From Oegoconia quadripuncta (Eukaryota > Arthropoda > Insecta > Lepidoptera > Autostichidae): DNA of 64,000 nucleotides. The position numbers and the translations under genes were made by a program. The notes under the pieces are model-generated. The model was given only the letters and a program-made list of their open reading frames with translations. It was not told the origin of the DNA and ran no database searches. The stretch spans positions 2,485,001-2,549,000 of the forward strand of contig OX438745.1 of NCBI GenBank assembly GCA_949316235.1, given 5' to 3'. The stretch's first letter is position 1, and each line of letters starts with the position of its first letter. Shown piece after piece: positions 53,367 through 63,862 of the stretch.

Positions 53367-53826
53367 GGGGCTCTATTACATAACTTGGTCGTCATCGGTT
53401 ACGTTCTGACATCTGATTGGTTGACTCTTTCTTTTTTATATGCACAACGGGTTGATACTTGACCTCAATCACTCCTGATGTTAAGTGAAGATGAGGTCGA
53501 AGGTGGAAGCGTACTGACCCGAAAACCCCAACACATTTGGGGGACAGGCTATCTTATCTCTGACAACCGGAACACAATAAAGCTATTAACATTGCTGCTA
53601 GGCGGCAGATTTAGATAAGATGGTGGTAGCTAGCCAGGCAGACATTTAAAATGCCCTACCACCAAACCAAACCGAGTACTTAAACATGTACCCCGCTGGG
53701 AATCGAACCTCGCGACCTCCGAATTGTAAACCCAATGTTCCCAAACTCATCGGTTGCTAGGCAATTTGACGGTTTCTTATTGGTCAATGTAATCGATGAC
53801 GACCCCGATGAAGTTACATAATTTAA
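53367..53826. mobile_element. MITE family L, copy 3, split by SINE-A
   Basis: The left part (GGGCTCTATTACATAACTTG, ATCTGATTGGTTGACTC) and the right part (GGCAATTTGACGGTTTC, GACCCCGATGAAGTTACATA) form one L element with SINE-A 53431-53739 inside. Confidence 0.75.
53431..53739 (-). mobile_element. SINE-A, copy 16, inside MITE L
   Basis: Minus strand, TATATGCACAACGGGTTGA to CGAATTGTAAACCCAATG. The head is truncated in the A-box region. Confidence 0.85.
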
Positions 53827-54094
53827 GTGAAGATATATGAATTATTATACCACAATAAAATGTACGTCTGATGGGTACATGAATTTTTTGAGGCTAGTAA
53901 TTATTTGATTTGAGGCTATTTAGGGGTAATTCGTCCCGCTTTTAGGGGGTATTATTTTTGAGGGGTTAGTAACCATGCATCTGGATAAAAAGTATCTTCG
54001 GTATGTCCTACTCCAGGGCATATTCTGTCAGTAGCGTGCACAGCGTTTTGTCACAGGTTTGGGCAGAATTATAAAATTTGCTGTTATATGAGAA

Positions 54095-54229
54095 ACATTG
54101 GTGTCGATTCGGATGTGCACCAACTAAACTAAAACCAGTTTTAGAGTGGTGCCGTCGCATCGTACTGTTCCAGGGAGAAAGAGACAGTACTACTTTAAAA
54201 CTGGTTTTAGTTTAGTTGGTGTACATCCG
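54095..54229 (+). mobile_element. MITE family D, copy 3
   Basis: ATTGGTGTCGATTCGGATG, centre GTCGCATCGTACTGTTCC, right arm CTGGTTTTAGTTTAGTTGG then GTACATCCGC. Sits at the break point in repeat M. Confidence 0.8.
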
Positions 54230-54265
54230 CCTCCGTCCATTTTATATCCGTCCGCCACATTTTAA

Positions 54266-54629
54266 CCGCCTTCGTGGCTCAATGTAAACAACATTGGGTT
54301 TACGTTTCGGAGGTCGCGGGTTCGATCCCCAGCGGGGTACATATTTAGTACTCGGTTTGGTTGGTAGAAGGGCATATTAAATGTCCGCCTGGCTAGCTAC
54401 CACCATTTTATCTAAATCTGCCACCAAACAGCAATGTTAATAACATTGTTGTGTTCCGGTTAGTAAGTAAGTAAGTAAGTAACAATATTACGTTAGATTC
54501 TCAAAGATAAGATAGCCAGTTCCCCAAATAAGATGGAGTTTCCGGGTCAGTACGCTACCACCTTCGGCCTCATCTTCACTTAACATCAGGTGTGATTGAG
54601 GTCAAGTGCTAACCCGTTGTGTTTAAAAA
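54266..54629 (+). mobile_element. SINE-A, copy 17 with GTAA insertion
   Basis: Full length, with CCGCCTTCGTGGCTCAATG, B box GGTTCGATCCCC and ending CCCGTTGTGTTTAAAAAG. About 40 extra bp with AGTAAGTAAGTAAGTAA lie between TTCCGGTT and AAGATAAGATAGCC. Confidence 0.9.
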
Positions 54630-54811
54630 GAAACACCCCAAACGACACCAATATGAGTTTAGAAACCAAAAAACCCGACAGTATATTTTATATTTTGCGG
54701 GCGCCATGTTGAATTTTTTACAATAAAATCTATCCTATGACACTCTAGGGATCGAACAACATCTTAAACTTCAAAATTGGTCGAACCGTTTAGGCCACAG
54801 GAGGTAACATA

Positions 54812-55213
54812 GGCCCGTATTAATAAACCATTCTCAAGATAGAGAACAGTTTTGGAATCGGTCTCAACGTTTTTTTTTTTTTTTTTTTTATATGTGAGAG
54901 GGCGGCAAACGAGCATGCGGGTCACCTGATGGAAAGCAATCACCGCCGCCCATGGACACCCGCAACACCAAAAGGGTCACAGATGCGTCGCCGGCCTTTA
55001 AAGAAGGTGTAGGCTCGTTTCTTGAAGGTTCCAATGTGTTAATTAATAAAACTAACTTGTGACTTGAAAAGCACGTGCATACTCAAGCAACACTCACTTG
55101 AGAGGTGAGCGTATTAATAAACGAAACTCAAGACTTCATTCGCCGCTGAGGCGAATACTTGTGAAGTGATCTCAGCTGAGTAGACCTCAAGATTGGTTTA
55201 TAAATTAGCACGG
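54812..55213. mobile_element. MITE family N, copy 3, containing a LINE tail
   Basis: Left end GGCCCGTATTAATAAACC, right end GGTTTATAAATTAGCACGG. Interrupted by the H1 LINE tail 54870-55035. The right interior (GTATTAATAAACGAAACTCA) suggests further rearrangement. Confidence 0.65.
54870..55035 (-). mobile_element. LINE 3' end, tail type H1, inside MITE N
   Basis: Minus-strand copy beginning with a 20-nt T run, then GAGCATGCGGGTCACCTGAT, CGCCCATGGACACCCGC and GGCTCGTTTCTTGAAGG. 5'-truncated insertion. Confidence 0.8.
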
Positions 55214-55222
55214 ACATACATA

Positions 55223-55372
55223 CATATGGGGGGGACTGAAAATCAGCAACTTTGCTGAGTCCCTACCCTTTCATCTCAACTTTGTTCTAGTTCTAAGAAA
55301 TTAATTATTTTTGGGAATTTTGGGATGAATAAATGTCATTTTATTTTATTTTATTTTTTATTTTATATATAC
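55223..55372 (+). mobile_element. LINE 3' end, tail type K
   Basis: GGGGGGACTGAAAATCAGC, TTGCTGAGTCC, GGGATGAATAAATGTC and TTTTATTTTATTTTATT repeats. Confidence 0.65.
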
Positions 55373-55570
55373 TAACATACATAAACTCGAAAACATGACC
55401 CTCCTTTTTGGGGCTGTCGGGTAAAAATACAAGTACAAAATAATAACTTATTATTATAGCGCAGTCTTCGCAATTTTTACTATATTTTTGTTGACATCAG
55501 CATTAAGCAGCTGTCTTGACAATGCATTTCGAGGTAAGCTTACAGCTACTGCAAAAATCTGTACTAAGTA

Positions 55571-55690
55571 TTGAATTTTAGTCCAGTAAGGATACACTTT
55601 TAACTTCTTATAATTTTAAACGCCGTGATTTTTTGCACATGGATAGAGAGAGTACCTGTCGGTGGTAGAATAAGAAACAATTCTAATAAA
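55571..55690 (-). repeat. dispersed repeat P, left inverted arm
   Basis: TTTTAGTCCAGTAAGGATAC, TTGCACATGGATAGAGAGAG, ACCTGTCGG. An inverted, diverged version of 57327-57505. Confidence 0.55.
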
Positions 55691-55800
55691 TCGGTATCTT
55701 GCTTTAGTTATAATACACATATTTTGTAATAGAACATCTAGACTATATGATTAAAATTACCACTGTGAATTACATTGCGTCGGAGAAGATACTTAGAACC

Positions 55801-56672
55801 CTTGTATCTATAAATCATTTGCACCCAAAGAGACTTTGTCTTCAATAACTAATTATAATAAGGACCTGGAGAGTATTACTAGTTGGTCCACTAAGAACAG
55901 CCTCGTACTTAACCCCTCGAAATCTAAGTATATGATTATTGGTTCTAAGAAACAAGTAGGTGACATTTCAAACTATAACCCGGACGTTATTGTGTTGAAC
56001 AATAGTATCGAGAGGGTTGAGGAGGCAAGAAATCTAGGTATCCTGATGGATGATGGTCTGAGATTTGAGAATCACATTGTGCGTTTAGTACAAAATTGTT
56101 TCTTCCGCCTAACGGTTCTTTACAAAATTCGTCACCTTTTAAAAGAAGAAGTACGTATTAAGCTGTGTGAGTCGTTAGTCCTCTCAAAACTCAACTATGG
56201 AGATTTAGTATATGGACCGCGACTGCTCTCTAAAACCCAACGACTCATTCAACGTGTACAGAATGCCTGTTATCGCTACTGTTATACTATTCCACCACGT
56301 AGTCATATTACCCCGTATCTGAATAATAATGCTACTTTAAACATGAAGTCTCGCAGACAGTTTCATCTGGCCTGCCTAATGTTCGATATTATGAATAACC
56401 GGAGTCCGGGATATCTATATAACAAGCTACATTTATCTCCCTTCCACCGCAGGTACAATACCAGACCTACTCGGACTCTGTTGGCAGGTTATCAACACAA
56501 AACCGTCGCGTTCAGAGGTTGCTTTCGCTATCAGGCTACAAAGTGTTGGAATAATCTGCCCCCACCTCTCCGATGTCCAATGACGAAACTGACCTATAAA
56601 ACTCATGTCAAACGTGCAATACTTGATAAGCAAAAAATTGGCATACCTGATAGATACATCACACCCTTTTGA
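55801..56672 (+). mobile_element. LINE ORF2 C-terminal part (post-catalytic)
   Basis: The frame is open from before 55836 to TGA at 56670. LVLNPSKSKYMIIGSKK is the segment after the lost FADD motif. NLGILMDDGLRFENHI, LYKIRHLL, KLNYGDLVYGPRLLS, RVQNACYRYC, GCFRYQATKCWNNLPPPLRC and THVKRAIL follow. It matches the thumb/C-terminal part of jockey/CR1-group reverse transcriptases. 5'-truncated at about 55800, no internal stop. An ATG-like start is irrelevant because the catalytic half is missing. Confidence 0.85.
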
Positions 56673-57107
56673 AAAGTACCCACCTATCTAATGCATTACA
56701 TTTTAGAATATCCATTATTTATTAATCCATGCACCTATTTTACAATGTTTACGATATATTTATTTACATCTACTTAGATATTTATTCTAGTATAAATATA
56801 TAATAATATATACTTAAATATGATTTATTGTTTATAATAACTTGTATAATATCAATATACCTAATCATGTGTATTTCATATCCATTTGCGTTCTCATACC
56901 GCTCACTAGTTCCAAACTGGTCCCAACAGAATACCAGCGCTCCATCCGTCCGCGGGCGGAGCACCATGCCGAGTTGGAACCCTTTTGTCCCTACAGCACA
57001 TAATAACTGATATTTTAGAATTTTTATTCCTGTAATACTGCTATACTGTTCTGTTCTGTATTACCAATTGTTATAATTGTGCAATGTGCTTAGAGGCAAA
57101 TAAACAA

Positions 57108-57138
<31 letters not shown>
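56673..57138 (+). mobile_element. 3' UTR of the LINE with ATCT tail
   Basis: GAATTTTTATTCCTGTAATA, TGCAATGTGCTTAGAGGC, AAATAAACAAATTATCTATC and an ATCT array at 57111-57138. The inverse relative at 9504-9960 confirms the family's end. Confidence 0.75.
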
Positions 57139-57326
57139 TGTAACTATTTTCAAAAAAATCGAGCAATAATCTTTACAATTATGAATAATTTCACCGTGGT
57201 CAAATATCACGATTCAATAAACTATTTTTTGAAAATATAAAGTAGCTATTGATATTTTTTTTTGAAAATAGCTTTAGAAGATCTTATCATCTTCTACAAT
57301 GCAATGAAGTGCACAGTGGTAACTTT

Positions 57327-57505
57327 AATTTAATATTGTAGGTTTTATAACTAAATAGGTACCTAAAACAAACTCCTGATCCGTTAGAAAATATTTTTTT
57401 AAATATCACTGACAGGTACTCTCTCTATGTACAAAAAATCAGGGCCTTTATGATTATAGGAAGTTACACCCCTAAATATGCATATCTTGACTGGACTATT
57501 TTGAT
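57327..57505 (+). repeat. dispersed repeat P, right arm
   Basis: Nearly identical to 39787-39956 (GTAGGTTTTATAACTAAATA, TCCTGATCCGTTAGAAAATA, GGAAGTTACACCCCTAAATA). With 55571-55690 it brackets the LINE fragment 55.8-57.1 kb. Confidence 0.75.
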
Positions 57506-57576
57506 ACATTAATGATACAGTCTGATAATTTATTCATCTTGTGATACTTGTAGGACTCCGTGATACGTGTATTTAA

Positions 57577-57896
57577 CCGCCTCCGTGGCTCAATGTAAAC
57601 AACATAGGGTTTACGAATCGGAGGTCGCGGGTTCGATCCCCAGCGGGGTACATGTTTAGTACTCGGTTTGCTTGGTGGTAGGGCATATTAAATGTCCGCC
57701 TGGCTAGCTACCACCATTTTATCTAAATCTGCCGGCAAACAGCAATGTTAATAGCATTGTTGTGTCCCGGTTGTCAGAGATAAGATAGCCAGTTCCCCAA
57801 ATATTTGGGTTTCCGGCTCAGTACGCTTCCATCTTCGGCCTCATCTTCACTTAACATCAGGTGTGATTGAGGTAAAGTGCTAATGCATAAAAAAAA
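57577..57896 (+). mobile_element. SINE-A, copy 18 (full length)
   Basis: CCGCCTCCGTGGCTCAATG, B box GGTTCGATCCCC, body, then TGTGATTGAGGTAAAGTGC, AATGCATAAAAAAAA. Confidence 0.9.
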
Positions 57897-58024
57897 GGAC
57901 AATTTGCTACTGTATTTAGTGTACCCAAATTTCATCCAAATCCGTTTTGCAGTGATTAAGCAACAAACGAACATCCAATTACTTACGAATTTAGAAATTA
58001 ATTGGATGTGATGCGTTATCTAGG

Positions 58025-58107
58025 TTTTTTTATGCATAACGGGTTAGCACTTAGTCTCAATCACATATCATGTTAAGTGAAGATGACGCTGACGCTTGAA
58101 GCGTACT
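58025..58107 (-). mobile_element. SINE-A 3' end fragment
   Basis: TTTATGCATAACGGGTTAGC, ATGTTAAGTGAAGATGACG, GAAGCGTACTT, then unrelated DNA. Confidence 0.75.
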
Positions 58108-58240
58108 TATACTATATATATATAGATGGACTACATACATAACATGCCGCTGTGTCTTCAGGTGATCGTGGTCACCACTCGAGAACATTTCCGCCCCAAC
58201 GGCCGTCGGTCCTACGAGCAATATGCGAGCGAGTTCCTAA

Positions 58241-58539
58241 TCCCGCCTGATGTTAAGTGAAGATGAGGTGGAAGGTGGAAGCGTACTGACCCGGAAACCC
58301 CAACAAATTTGGGGGACTGGCTACCTTATCTCTGACAACCGGAATACAACAATGCTATTAACATTGCTGTTTTCGCGGCAGATTTAGATAAGATGATAGT
58401 AGCTAGCCAGGCGGACGTTTAAAATGTTCCAAATGACCAATCAAACCGAGCAATAAATATGTAGCCCGCTATAGGGATCGAATCTGCAACCTCCAAATCG
58501 TAAACCTTATGTTGTTTACATTGAGCAATGAAGGCGGTT
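58241..58539 (-). mobile_element. SINE-A, copy 19 (decayed head)
   Basis: Minus strand, CCTGATGTTAAGTGAAGATG to TTGAGCAATGAAGGCGGTT. The tRNA-like head carries several changes (GGATCGAATCTGCAACC). Confidence 0.85.
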
Positions 58540-58809
58540 GAAAATGCTAACTTCTCTGATGCATTCCACGAAAAGCACGTAGCGATCTTATGAAGTAGAA
58601 ACTGCCATTCTCTTTCCCCTCATGTCCCATTGATCTGGGACACCCGGTATAAGCTTACCCAAGTAACATTATTTCGCTAGTACATTACATCAGGGTCTCA
58701 ACTGAAAGCTTGTGAGTAGGGTTGCCAATTTTAGAACACAGAATTGTGGGGAATGAAATAAATAACAATTTAAGGGAAATAGGAGTTTATTTTCCAAAAT
58801 ATTTAATTT

Positions 58810-59157
58810 ATGTACAATATGTATGAATTTCCTAAGTACGAATTCTGCAGGCTATTCACCGTAGAAATTCCTCATAGAGAGGACTGGTTAACTGAACGAA
58901 TTACTTGGAAACCCGGGAGCCTAAAATGGTACACCGATGGCTCTAAGTCAGGTTGTGACGTTGGCTGTGGAGTATATGGAGAGCAGCCTAGATTCAAAAC
59001 CAGTACTAATCTTGGGAAACATGCCTCCATATTCCAAGCAGAAGTATACGCCATAATAGAGTGTGCGGAAATCATTCTGCACAAACGCTACGTCAACCAT
59101 ACCATCTATATCCACTCAGATAGCCAGGCGGCTATAGTTGATTTTGGTCCATTTTAG
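58810..59157 (+). mobile_element. RNase H domain fragment of a non-LTR retrotransposon
   Basis: The open frame encodes LKWYTDGSKSGCDVGCGVYG, SIFQAEVYAIIECAE and TIYIHSDSQAAI. The Asp of YTDGS, the Glu of QAEVYAI and the Asp of HSDSQ are the first three RNase H catalytic residues. The domain stops before the last Asp. Such a domain lies at the C-terminus of I-group-like LINE proteins. The RT part is missing. Confidence 0.8.
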
Positions 59158-59206
59158 TAAAGAATAAGAATAAGAATAATTTTTTTTTTTATTTATTTTT
59201 TTTTTT

Positions 59207-59459
59207 ACATACATACAGCGACATCTAGTTCCACTTTAAGCAACTATAGGCTTGTGTTGTGGATACCAGATGGTTGATATACTACATAAATACATTTTTT
59301 TTTGTTTTGTAAATAAATACGCATTAGAAATGAAAACATCCATAACTCGGGTACACATGTCCGTATTCATCACACAAACATATGACCCTAGCGGGATTCG
59401 AACCCGCAACCTTTTGGTATAGTGGTCAGAGTTGCTAACCTACACCAAACAGGTCGTCG
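59207..59459 (-). mobile_element. SINE-B, copy 9
   Basis: Minus strand, ACAGCGACATCTAGTTCCAC, B-box complement GGGATTCGAACCCGC, head ACCAAACAGGTCGTC. Preceded by T runs and AGAATA repeats. Confidence 0.9.
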
Positions 59460-59750
59460 AAAAAGTAAATAAACATCTTATCTTATCTTTCCGGCTCTCG
59501 CGAGACGTTGGCAGCCCTATTACCCTACTCAGGAGGTGCCCCATATTAAAAATCGTCGCCATGCATCACTCCAAAAATGCTAACCTTTTTAGCGCGCTGT
59601 GATAGTAATGTTCGATATACGAGGATATATCGATATTCTTTGCAATCCAATGTAATTAAACACATCTCTTTCCTATGTACACACACACACACACACAAAC
59701 AATCACGCATGCATAGACAACAAACATAATATTCTTTATTGGACAACAAT

Positions 59751-59778
59751 AACATTTTGCATAATTATGCAAAATGTT
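59751..59778. repeat. 28-bp perfect palindrome
   Basis: AACATTTTGCATAA followed by its exact complement with no spacer, at the start of a LINE tail. Confidence 0.9.
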
Positions 59779-59850
59779 TTTAATAATTACAATGCGTATA
59801 CCTACGAAATTTTCTGTATTTGTTGGCAATAAATACTTTTTCTTTCTTTC
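59779..59850 (+). mobile_element. LINE 3' end with TTTC-type tail
   Basis: TTTTCTGTATTTGTTGGCAA, TAAATACTTTTTCTTTCTTT. Reverse complement of 11890-12000. Confidence 0.6.
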
Positions 59851-60039
59851 TTAAGAAACATTACACAAGGATAAACAAAAAGGGGACAGTACAATTTGGC
59901 GGCCTTATCACTAAAAGCGATCTCTTTCATGCAACCATTGGGTTTGGAGACATTACGCACATTATAGGTAGGTAGCGTGTGCGATAAACTAAATTTAATA
60001 AAATAAATATATTATAGATAATTACATACCCTTTTTGAA

Positions 60040-60390
60040 GAGGATGTATGTTTTTCGGGTGTCTGCTTGTATGTATGTACGAGTGTGTAGATACTTATGT
60101 TACCTCCTGTAGCCTAAGCGACTTGACCGATTTTGGAATGTAAGTTGTTGTTAGAGTCGTCTTGGTCTCGAAAAATCCAACATGGCGCCCGTAAACTCCC
60201 AACAATGAGAAAGTTTGTGTGTGTATTTATGTATGTATGTATTTATATATGTTTGTTTGACACATTAGGATGAAATTGGGTTTGGTAGACATATTAGAAT
60301 ATGGATTAACAAATAGGGAATTTTTTTGCTGAACCGATTTTGATGAAGTCTTCCACGCGGACGAAGTCGCGGGCGGAAAGGTGATACAAT
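60040..60390 (+). mobile_element. Helitron-like non-autonomous fragment (tentative)
   Basis: Contains GACTTGACCGATTTTGGAAT and AACCGATTTTGATGAAGTC, and near the end the short hairpin CGCGGACGAAGTCGCG. A CGCG stem just before a CTAG end is, as I recall, usual for lepidopteran Helitron 3' termini. The expected CTAG is absent here, so the end is mutated or truncated. Confidence 0.35.
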
Positions 60391-61165
60391 ATTATATTTT
60401 TTATTTAGATTTAAAATGTACTTCAGTAAGTTCATTGTATTAACAATAAATCATATTTGATTGGATTTAATGGAGCGGTTCATCCTCATATCAGCCACGG
60501 GACGTCCATTACTGAACATAGAAAGAAAGAAAAAATTATTTAAACCCATCTCATGACACAAACAATCAGGTACAAATATTACACAGTCGAGACACTTGCA
60601 AACAATAATATTGTGTTTACCATCTAATTGTCGGTGTCGCAAGGTGGAGTCAAAAAGGTCTCCAACTCAGCATGGGTTGTAGCCCTTCACTACAACGCAA
60701 CTATTCCACTCAACTCTACCTACGGCAAACTGAACCACTTTCAACGAAAAATAAAGTATTTTGAAGTTAACCTCACAAAACACCCCTCATGCATCAAAGC
60801 TCAGTGATAACGTCAGATTAGCGGTGTAAGGCGAACATTTATTATCGACATCGACAAAAGAGCTGCACTAGCACATCACTAGAAAATCGTTGCACGTCTA
60901 TAGCAATTTATTTCACAAATGCGTTTGTTTGTCCGCAACTACGGGGCTTTCACAGGATGCGCGCGAATTTCCGTTTTTTTTTAAATTTATACACGTCAGA
61001 TTAGACTGTATGTGAGCCTAATTTTAGCCCTGTTGTTTTGTGTGTTGTGAGATGTGTTGCGCTATATGCTTATTTCTTCTCATGGATCATCCGTCCGTTT
61101 AGTCCGTCATTGTATAAATTAAGATTTCTTTTTAAATACAACATAACTCAAAAACATTGCTATAA
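60391..61165. other. no gene seen
   Basis: About 0.8 kb; nothing recognised. Confidence 0.45.
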
Positions 61166-61361
61166 CCTGCACTCGAAAAGCCAAACGCTAATTATAAATA
61201 ATACCTAAATAGCTTTAATTACGGTTTTTTCGTGAATTTCGAATTATTGATAAAAAAATACCTAATTATTTTTTTTTATAATCGTGATTTCTACAAAATA
61301 ACCGTTCACAAAACTGTTTATGTATTATTTATAATCAGCTTTTAGTCCTCTCGAGTGCAGG
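61166..61361. mobile_element. 196-bp MITE-like inverted repeat
   Basis: The left arm CCTGCACTCGAAAAG with GCTAATTATAAATAATAC complements the right arm GTATTATTTATAATCAGC with CTCTCGAGTGCAGG over about 40 bp. No coding capacity; single copy here. Confidence 0.65.
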
Positions 61362-61820
61362 TCAAAGCGATTTTTTGATTTAAATGCTATATTTAAAAAG
61401 AAATTTTAATTAAGGAATGATAGCGCCACTGGACGCCCTTAGAATAAACCCTCTTAACTTTGCTAATCGATACGAGTAGCGAATGCCACGAGTGCTTCCT
61501 TACCTACAAGTTTATTATTACAAAATACTAATTGCGATTCTCATTCCCATATTATGTTTGCTTTTGAGTATAGTTAATCCCGCGGCTTTTGTGCTAAATT
61601 AAAACCGAACGGCGCGCATACTTATTAAATGTAAACATTACATAGGCTAAGATTATGTCGGTACGATGACGGCGACGTGAGTGTATTTACTTTTGGAGGA
61701 TGTGGAAACGTGCGTGATGGCAGAATTCACACATTGGAATTCAGCAATTTTGATAGCGTCAAAAAACTGTTCTGAAATAGTGCCTAATAGGAAAAATATA
61801 GTGCCACTGTAGTTTAATGA
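61362..61820. other. no gene seen
   Basis: Nothing recognised. Confidence 0.45.
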
Positions 61821-62096
61821 ATAATAATATAATAATAATATATCCAGACATACACACAGCGCCATATAGTTCCACAGTAAGCAACTATAGGCTTGTGTTG
61901 TGGATACCAGATGGTTGATATACTACATAAATACATTTTTTTTGTAAATAAATACTTATTATAAATGAAAACATCCATAACTCGGGTACAAACGTCGGTA
62001 TTCATCACACAAATATATGCCCCTGGCGGGATTCGAACCCGCAACCTTTTGGTATAGTGGCCAGAGTTGCTAACCACTACACCAAACAGGTCGTCA
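61821..62096 (-). mobile_element. SINE-B, copy 10 (full length)
   Basis: Minus strand, ACACAGCGCCATATAGTTCC, B-box complement GGGATTCGAACCCGC, TATAGTGGCCAGAGTTGC, head ACCAAACAGGTCGTC. Confidence 0.9.
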
Positions 62097-62457
62097 AAAT
62101 GAATGACTCAATGAATACTTATTTGCAGAAACATGGTACATGAATCAGAAGTTATCACATTAGCGAATTTTCATCAGGTATCTTCAGTAAGTATACACAA
62201 TTACCTAGTCACCATTATTGGATAATTATTGTATCATTTGAATTAATGCTATTATGTTATTACCTAATTGGATACATTAAATATTAAATTTTTTTAATCA
62301 TTATATTTGTCGATTTCATTTTTACAATTCCAAAGTATTTAGGCATGTCAATACAATATTATTTTATTATCAAGATGTGCGTGTATATTAAATTAATTAA
62401 AAAATTCTGATAAAGAATAAAAACACTTGTGAAATTGCCAGTTCCATGCTTTGCATG
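62097..62457. other. no gene seen
   Basis: AT-rich; nothing recognised. Confidence 0.45.
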
Positions 62458-62718
62458 GTTTTTTCTGACTATCTGGATGTTAGCAAGCATGGACATAGAC
62501 CGCTCGGCGATATTCAGTCTAATTATACAATATAATATAATTGTAACCCAAACTTATTTAAAAGAGCAACCCTTGAGTTTCTTGCTCGTTCTTCTCTGGG
62601 GAATCTGCTTTGCGAATGAGCAATAATGTCAATAATTTTAATATTAAGATAAAAAATGTGACGTTTTCAAGTGATTTATCTTTATCCTACGAAATAAATA
62701 TTTTTTGACTTAGACTTT
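62458..62718 (+). mobile_element. CR1-group LINE 3' end
   Basis: CTATCTGGATGTTAGCAAGC, AAAGAGCAACCCTTGAG, TTTCTTGCTCGTTCTTCTC, then GACGTTTTCAAGTGATTT and GACTTAGACTTT. Same type as 20289-20680 (inverted). Confidence 0.7.
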
Positions 62719-62837
62719 GCGCGAAAAGCCCTTGTCAAGTAGTTCTCTAATTTCCACCGGAATTCTATTATAAATTTTGATAGACATTATTTATGTAACA
62801 GTTTTTTCCATAAAGTGTGCAGTTGCAAGTTAGCAGT

Positions 62838-63862
62838 AAGAGTTATTCAATATTTTCTGGCGTCACGTGTTGCTGGCTGGAATTTGCTTTACCGAAGAGT
62901 ATGTCAAGAAAGAAGTTTGAAGCTATATCCCATAAAACTATACATAAATAGTGCCACCGAAGTATATAAGGTCTAACAAGATAAACTCGACAAATGTTGC
63001 AGAGTGCAAAAAATAAAACATTAAAGTTAACAGATTTTATTCAAAAAATAAAATTTAGAAATGTAAATTTTGTAAGTTGGACCTTAATGGCCGCGCTCTC
63101 TAAGAACTTTGCCACAACACACAAACATGTTCCGCGGTATCTTTGAAGACGCCGAAAGGCGACCACAAGCTGCTCGCCGCCGGCGCTTGCCCCGGCGCCG
63201 CCGCGACTTGCTGTGATTTGCGCACTACCCCCTTTGGCGTCTTCCATATGAATGTTGCCTATTTTTTCTCATTGATAAAATAAGGTACAATCGAAATGAA
63301 TTAAGTCTGGTAATTTGTATTTTCATTTGCACTTACATTTAATTTTTTTTATTCGGAAACAAAATTTTATAAGGCTAGTTTTTTTAATGAATATATTATT
63401 TTATTGTCATGTACGTGTAATTGCCAAAGTTTGTCGGGTTAATTTTGTTAGACCCTATATAAGTCCCATAAATAGTTCTTCAAAATCAACGAAGTAATTT
63501 AGATATATTTCTGAAATGGGGCAGCGCAAACGACGAGCATTTCGTCGCCCGCACTTTTTTGTTCTCCGTGCGGGCTTTACATGGAACACTATGCATTCCA
63601 TACTTCCCGACAAATTTTTCCAATTTGGATTTTTTATCAGGCCTACAAAAAGTCCGTCATCTGCGCTGCTTCACAAAGACATCTAAATAACTTCGTTGTT
63701 TTTGAAGCACTATTTATGGGACTTGTATATTTCGGTAGCACTATTTATGCACATTTTTTTAGGATATAAATTATAATCATAGTTAAATCAGTCTCTGCGT
63801 ATAAGAATGAGGAATCCAACACATGACGTCAGAATGCTCACTTAAAATATTGAATAACTCTT
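62838..63862. mobile_element. element F: 1,025-bp element with 19-bp perfect inverted ends
   Basis: Ends AAGAGTTATTCAATATTTT and the exact complement AAAATATTGAATAACTCTT. Sub-terminal sequence is also inverted with gaps (CATAAATAGTGCCACCGAAG against its complement near 63735; TCTAACA-GATAAACTCGACAA against 63427-63452). The centre is GC-rich (GCCGCCGGCGCTTGCCCC). No transposase is encoded. An internal part recurs at 45965-46403 and the right arm at 34100-34325. Superfamily unknown. Confidence 0.75.

Larger units (their letters stand above)
54025..55560 (+). repeat. dispersed repeat M, split by about 1.3 kb of insertions
   Basis: The left half 54025-54094 (GTCAGTAGCGTGCACAGCG, AAAATTTGCTGTTATATGAG) and the right half 55436-55560 (AAAATAATAACTTATTATTA, TTGACAATGCATTTCGAGG) are contiguous in the copy at 44150-44375. 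Confidence 0.7.

Noticed and set aside
9401..62096. Many tRNA-like stretches with GGTTCGAATCC or GGTTCGATCCC
   Set aside because: None folds as a complete tRNA with an acceptor stem. They recur with the same non-tRNA body, so they are SINE heads, not tRNA genes.
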